Position numbers and translations under genes: made by a program
The notes under the pieces: model-generated
What the model saw: the letters and a program-made list of their open reading frames with translations, nothing else
Databases searched by the model: none
What the model was told of the DNA's origin: nothing
Assembly: GCA_949361645.1 (NCBI GenBank)
Contig: OX442417.1
Span: forward strand, 9,578,815-9,642,814
Length of the DNA: 64,000 bases
Origin: Spongilla lacustris
Lineage: Eukaryota > Porifera > Demospongiae > Spongillida > Spongillidae
Direction of reading: 5' to 3'
Shown here: positions 58,220 to 64,000 of the stretch, piece after piece
Numbering within the stretch: position 1 is the stretch's first letter
Layout of the letters: each line of letters starts with the position of its first letter

Positions 58220-59100
58220 GGTCAGTAAAATCGTCGGCACATGCACGGCAACGGCCCCGCCCCATTATTTTGTTTTGCAAAAATATCTCTTCCGCAAATG
58301 AACTATATATAGCCGCAATGCCGAGGTCAGCTGTATCTATATTACGGTTGTACTGACTTTAATTTGCCAAGCTTTCAGGAACTGCCCATTCACACATACA
58401 TGTATCACTGTTCGAAAGGATCCGCGGTTTGAACACTGTTATGTTGCACGAATTCTAGCTCAGCCAATATATATATATATAATTATAATTATATTATATA
58501 TATATAATATGGGACAGTTTCCGAGAAAATGATACTTCGCATATATAAATATAAAGTTATAAAAATGCCTCGCGTTTGAATCGCTATAACTCCCGAACGA
58601 TAAACGATATTAACTTCCTATTTTCAACACTTCATACTACACCATTGCTCTATAGTAAAATACATTTTGGGGCCTTGCACTTGCTCCGTGCCAGTATTGC
58701 AACGTTCGATACCCCACCGGGTTCTAACCCACCATAACTTTAGGTAGGAGTAATCAATTCGCTTCAAATTCGGTTTGTAGGTAGAGAGGTCATATACCTA
58801 TCGATTTGTTCTGTTCGTTAATTTTTATGTCATCCGTTACGGAGATACAGCGGCGCAAAGTTGGTACACGTTTCCCGCTCGAATCGCGCCGTTGTACGTG
58901 CGTGAACTGCTTCCATACCAAATTACATGAATATGCAACTACTTCCTGTGGGCTGAGACTTGGATAACTTATAGCCACACCTATGTATACTGCGCTAGCT
59001 AGCTAGCTGGGTAAGTATTTAATCTATCGCCCCTGTCACAGTTGATATTCGTTATTATCTGTGTAGATAAACGATATGCATAGCGACGTCCACTGAAGAC
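58220..59100. other. Intergenic region
   Basis: Probable 5' flank of the minus-strand chromodomain gene. It contains an AT-only palindromic stretch (58,467-58,508) made of TATATATA and ATAATTATAAT. No gene was recognised. Confidence 0.45.
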
Positions 59101-59290
59101 AAGCTCGTAAGAGGTTCAATCGGCGGACGAGTTCGAGCCGGTACGGTTACGACGAGATATTCAAGATACTTTCGATGAGGATGGGGAGATCGAGAACGGT
59201 AGTGACGGCGGTCATACCACTGACGATGGTGGTTGTAGGAAGTAAACAGCCGCTAAATCACCACCGGCCCCGCCCCCCACATATGGGCCA
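59101..59290 (+). other. Possible decayed exon, acidic peptide
   Basis: One plus frame reads DEFEPVRLRRDIQDTFDEDG followed by EIENGSDGGHTTDDGG before a stop at about 59,242, then resumes as Pro/Gln-rich text (PPAPPPTYGPLQVQTAALQN). It looks like the start of a protein whose Pro/Gln-rich part was the seed of the following long repeat. Evidence is weak. Confidence 0.3.
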
Positions 59291-59299
59291 TTGCAAGTC

Positions 59300-62200
59300 C
59301 AGACAGCAGCCCTGCAAAACCAACAGATGCAATGCAGAGCCACCAACCCGCACTACCTATGGAACCACCCGCCCATATCAGACCCTACACAGGAGCTACC
59401 AACTAACCAATGGGGTCAGCCTCCACAGTACAAGTAGAGATACTTATACTAACCCTCTCCCTGCAAATGGAGTTGGCAGCCCTCACAATTTCAGGGCAGC
59501 CATGAACTACATGTACATGTACCAAGGGAAGTCACACATGCCCCCTCCCAACACTACCAGTGGAACTACATGTATTAGCCCTCACTGCAAATGGCCTTAC
59601 ATGTACATGTAAGCAGAACCCCATTGGTCCAGCCCCCTCCCCTCCCCACCCCCACTATTGATTATTCTCTGCAAGTTCAAGGGACCATTGGCGCCATCCC
59701 CACACAGCAAAACCACCAGTCCCCATCACTACAGCCTTGCAAACTTTCAAAATAATACCTCCCCACCAGCTCTCTTACGGATGTGGTTACCAGACCCTGC
59801 ACTGCCAGTAGGGGAGCCCTCACATGCAGGGGTCAATAGATGCCAGTGGAGATGCCGCCCTCACTCTATAAGTAGTCCCCATAAAGTACTGTACATACAC
59901 CCGCCCCTCTCCAAACAGTGAAACCATAAGCCTACACTGCAAGTGCTCCACACACTGAGACCAGCCATCTGGGGTCAGCTCCCTCACTGCAAGTGGACAG
60001 TATCATTGGACCATTAATGCTAGTGAACTTAATAGCCACACGATACAAGTGAACTAACATTTAATACCTCCCGCACACTGCAAGTACTGGAGCCACCATC
60101 TCTCTTACAGATGGGGTTACCAGACCCTGCACTGCCAGCAGGGGTGCCCACACAAGCTGGGGTCAATACAATGTACATGTAGGTATGATGCCAATGGAGA
60201 TGCCAGCCATCACACTACAAGCGATTAAGCAGTCCCCAAATTTCAGGGGAAGCCATGAACTACATATGCACTGAACGTACACCCGCCCTTTCACTGCAAG
60301 TGCCCCACAAACTGGGACCAGCCCCCCACGGCCCTCCTGCCCACTACTAGTCCTTCACTGCAAGTAGAGTCAACGGCTCAGGGACAAATGGGGTCAGCTC
60401 CCTCACTGCAAACAGACGGTAACATTGTAACTATTAATGCAAGTGAACTTAAAAGCCCACACTGCATTCCAGTTAGCACCATTGGAGCCATATTCCAGAT
60501 GGAGTTATCAGACTGCCAGCAGGAAAGCCACCAGCTGCTAAACTCCCCGGGGTCATTGAGGGGTCCCACAATAATGCATACTGGTGGATGGAGTCACACT
60601 GCAAGTGGAAATGGCACCCCGCACAATTTTAGGGAGCCACGAACTGGAGCCACACATGCCCCCACTATCTATGGAACCATTTCACCCTCACTTAGCAGCC
60701 CCCACACACTACAAGTACAGTCCATACCAGTGACCATTCACTGCAAGTTCAAGGGGCCAATGGTCACACATCAAAACCACCATCCCCCCATTGATCACTG
60801 CAAGTGAACTCAACAGCCGCACGATGCAAGTGAATTTCCATTAAATGTAAATGCCTCCACACTCCACACTGCAAGTAGTGGAGCCACCAGCTCTGTTACA
60901 GATGGGGTTACCAGACCCTGCATTCGATCAATGCCAGCAGGGGTGCCCACACAAGCTGGGGTCAGTAGGTATATGATGCCAGTGGAGATGCCAACCCTCA
61001 CACTACAACCCATGAACTACATGTACTGTACGTACACCTGCCCATCTCAAAACACTACCAATGGAACCATTGGGCCTCCTGCCCTGCACTACCTGCATGT
61101 CCTTCACTGCACGTTGAGTCAACATACGGCCCAGGGACCAATGGCGTCAGCTCCCTCACTGCAAGCGGACAGTATCATTGGAATCATTAATGCAAGTGAA
61201 CTTAATGGCCCCACACTGCAGGTCCGGTTAGCACCAGCGGTTCTTGGTCTGTCAGCAAAGGAGCCACCAGCTGCTAAACACCCCAGGGTCATTGGGGCCC
61301 CCAGAATAATCATGCTGGTGGAAACTCACAACAGTGGAATTGGAATTGGTAACCCCCACAATATTAGGGGAACCATGAACTGGAGCCCCCCGCTATCCAT
61401 GGAACCATTAGCCCTCACTTAGCAGGAGTACCTCCCACTACATGTACCTATCCTTCACTGCATGTTTCATCAGTCAAGATTACCAGCCATATCACTACAA
61501 GTGCACCATACCCGTGAACATTTACCACAGGTTCAAGGGGCCAATGGGACCACTGGAGCCATTCTCACACATTAGAACCACCATCCCCCATAACTGCAAG
61601 TGAACTTAACAGCCGCACAAGACAAGTGAACTTACATTTAATGCCTACACACTGCTAATAGTAGAGCCACCAGCTCTCTCACAGATGGGGTTACCAGACC
61701 TGCACTGCCCACATAAGCTGGGGTCAATATGTATATGCCAGTGGAGATGCCAGCCATCGCACTACAAGTAGTCCCCAAATTTCAGGGAAAGCCATGAACT
61801 ACATGCACTGAACATACACCCGCCCCTCTCCAAACACTACCATTTGAACCATTAGTCCTCACTGCAACTACCCTACACACTGGGACCCGCCCCCACAGCC
61901 CTCCTGCCCCTTCACTGCATGTTGAGTTATTGGCCCAGGGGTCAGCTCCCTCACTACAAGCGGACAGACGCATTATTGCAAGTGAACTTAATAGCCCCAT
62001 ACAACAAGTCCAGTTAGCACCTGTCCAACGAGGGAGCCACCAGCTGCTAAAACCCTCTGCAGGGTCGTTGGGGGCCCCCCACAATAATGCATGCTGGTGG
62101 AGACTCCAGCTCTCACACGGCAATAGGAATTCGGCACCCCACACAATATTAGGGGAGCCATCAACTGGAGTCACACATGCCCATGGAACCATTAGCTCTC

Positions 62201-62450
62201 ACTTAGCAGTCCCCACATACGGGGCTAGCCCCCACGGCCCTATCTCTCACTACCTATCCTTTACTGCAAGTTGTATCCGAGATCCAGGAGTGAACGTGCA
62301 ATGCCATCCCTCACTCACTAGCCCTCTCACTGCAAACACACAATACCAGTGGAACCAGACTCACCCAGCACCCACCCCCAACAGCCCTCTTACGTATGGA
62401 GTAATCAGACTGCCAGCAGGGGAGCCACCAGCTGCCATATTACCAGTCCT
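59300..62450. repeat. ~785-bp long-unit tandem repeat, degenerate
   Basis: The marker GATGGGGTTACCAGACCCTG recurs at about 60,114, 60,901 and 61,684 (spacings 787 and 783), with a further partial copy at 59,778. Other markers repeat in the same order: CAGGGGTGCCCACACAAGCT, TCAGCTCCCTCACTGCAA, GAGCCACCAGCTGCTAAA and CACAATAATGCATGCTGGTG. Within the unit a short CACTGCAAGTG motif is itself scattered many times, suggesting growth from a much shorter repeat. Frames of up to 283 codons are present but not conserved between units, so I do not call a gene. Confidence 0.8.
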
Positions 62451-64000
62451 CACAAAACTAGACCCCATCATGAGGAGTGGAACCACACATGCAATGGAGC
62501 CATTAGCTCTCACTGCATGGGGACTTACATGGTGTAGGCCCCAAACACTGGGGCCAGCCACAATGGCCCCCTATCCACTTAACCCCACACAGTACAACCA
62601 CCAGCTCCTCACTGCAAATGAAACCACCAGATCCACTACCTGTGAAACCATTAACTCCCTACCTGTGAAACTGGTCATTAACCCCCACACTACAAGAGAA
62701 CTTACACTGTCAGGAGAACCATCAACTACTAGTGGAGCTACCAGCCCGCATTGGACAAATGGGAACACCATGCACCACTGAAGCAGCCTCCGTTTGTAGA
62801 GTGTACATGTGTACGTTTTGAACACATTTTGTGTTGTAGATCTGAACTAAATGTTTGTGCATGTACCGAGGCATGTACAGAGTTATTTTATCTGGGGTGG
62901 AAGTGAAGCCCATGCTGTTAGTGGTGAATATAGTTACCAGCCCTATCGGTACTGATTGCGGGTGGTCTGCACCCGTGGTTGGTTTATATAGACAAGCAGA
63001 AGGCTTTTTGAAAAGAAAAAAGCCTACTGGGAACTGTGTAGTGTTGAGATACATGTACAAGTTGCAAAACTTGTAAGTGCCACTTAGAATGTCACATAAA
63101 TTGCATGCGCAGTCACAGCTATAATTTGGCACGGTGAAGACATTGGAATTCATGACCACCAACTTCACTTGTGCGGTCATGAATTCTGATGTCTTCACCG
63201 TGACACACATCCAAAATGGCACTTACATGTTTTGCTAAGTGTACCTCAACAATGTAAAGCACTACATGTAGTTCCCAGCTGTAGGGGGTTTTATTCTTAT
63301 TTTTTATCTTCCAAAAAGCTCTCTGCTTGTGTATATAAACCAACCACGGGTGCAGACCACCCGCAATCAGTACCGATAGGGCTGGTAAATATATTCACCA
63401 CTAACAGCATGGGCTTCACTTCCACCCCAGATAAAATAACTCTGTACATGCCTCTGTACATGCACAAACATTTAGTTCAGATCTACAACACAAAATGTGT
63501 TCAAAACGTATACATGTACACTCTACAAACGGAGGCTGCTTCAGTGGTGCATGGTGTTCCCATTTGTCCAATGCGGGCTGGTAGCTCCACTAGTAGTTGA
63601 TGGTTCTCCTGACAGTGTAAGTCCTCTTGTAGTGTGGGGGTTAATGACTGGTCAGTTTCACAGGTAGGGAGTTAAAGGTTTCACAGGTAGTGGGTCTGGT
63701 GGTTCCATTTGCATTGAGGAGCTGGTGGTTGTACTGTGTGAGGTTAAGCGGATAGGGGGCCATTGTGGCTGGCCCCAGTGTTTGGGGCCTGCACCATGTA
63801 AGTTAGTCCACATGCAGTGAGAGCTAATGGCTCCATTGCATGTGTGGTTCCACTCCTCATGATGGGGTCTAGTTTTGTGAGGACCGGTAATGTGGCAGCT
63901 GGTGGCTCTACTAGTAGCAGTGTGTAGGCATTAAATGTAAGTTCACTTGTCTTGTGCGGCTGTTAAGTTCACTTGCAGTTATGGGGGATGGTGGTTCTAA
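62430..64000. repeat. Inverted duplication running off the window end
   Basis: 62,430-63,155 and 63,172-63,905 are inverted copies meeting at a short spacer near 63,163 (GAATTCATGACC / GGTCATGAATTC). Both arms hold mirrored frames with the segment TTGADHPQSVPIGLV. At 63,905 the right arm switches, at the shared motif GAGCCACCAGCT, to sequence that is the inverse of 61,565-61,672. The arm therefore joins a different copy of the 785-bp repeat. It continues past base 64,000. Confidence 0.85.

Noticed and set aside
61930..62781. 283-codon frame in the 785-bp repeat
   Set aside because: Not kept open in the other units, low-complexity composition, and no recognisable domain.

Overview
The window looks like nuclear DNA of an invertebrate animal, most likely a marine early-branching metazoan such as a demosponge. 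The signs are spliced genes with GT/AG introns, a DEATH-NACHT-LRR receptor gene with a 2A-like leader, long microsatellites and G-runs, very frequent ACATGTACATGT-type motifs, and many non-autonomous DNA transposons. No bacterial gene layout, rRNA, tRNA or CRISPR was seen. The organism is an inference and was not searched.

The centrepiece is a minus-strand NLR-type immune receptor gene. It reads from about 46.55 kb down to at least 34.97 kb. Its exons, none shown by homology search but all consistent in splice site and phase, are: a leader exon ending in a 2A-like motif (DVEVNPGP), a DEATH-domain exon, a short Ser-rich linker exon, a 1.6-kb NACHT exon, and 84- or 90-bp phase-2 LRR exons. Further 84-bp LRR exons of one subfamily lie at 30.5, 20.2 and 2.7 kb, with a truncated one at 24.0 kb. 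Each sits in a copy of a repeated block that also carries minisatellites, (CA)n tracts and, in three copies, a decayed tyrosine recombinase. Three LRR exons (20.2, 30.5, 35.0 kb) are identical over a 66-nt core. They differ only at codons facing the concave LRR surface, a pattern expected of a diversifying recognition surface.

Region by region: 0.2-1.6 kb, nested short-inverted-repeat transposons; 2.7 kb, LRR exon; 3.8-10.3 kb, a 21-bp minisatellite split by nested DNA transposons; 10.3-13.1 kb, mostly featureless, with one small MITE; 13.1-35.3 kb, the duplicated LRR-exon blocks, interrupted by a 2.9-kb near-perfect palindromic TA-target element and by a decayed Tc1/mariner-like transposon that itself carries a hAT-type insertion; 35.4-46.6 kb, the receptor body; 47.6-48.5 kb, a 36-bp satellite with a 9-unit higher-order period; 48.7-51.5 kb, a broken transposase-like gene with an inverted copy of its 5' half; 51.8-53.3 kb, a plus-strand multi-exon gene fragment with a SAM-like segment and a coding 51-bp repeat; 56.4-58.2 kb, a minus-strand chromodomain gene model disrupted by a hAT-type MITE; 59.1-64 kb, a ~785-bp tandem repeat followed by a large inverted duplication that runs off the window end.

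Most long open frames in the window are artefacts of tandem repeats whose unit length is a multiple of three. The real coding sequence is mainly in short exons.
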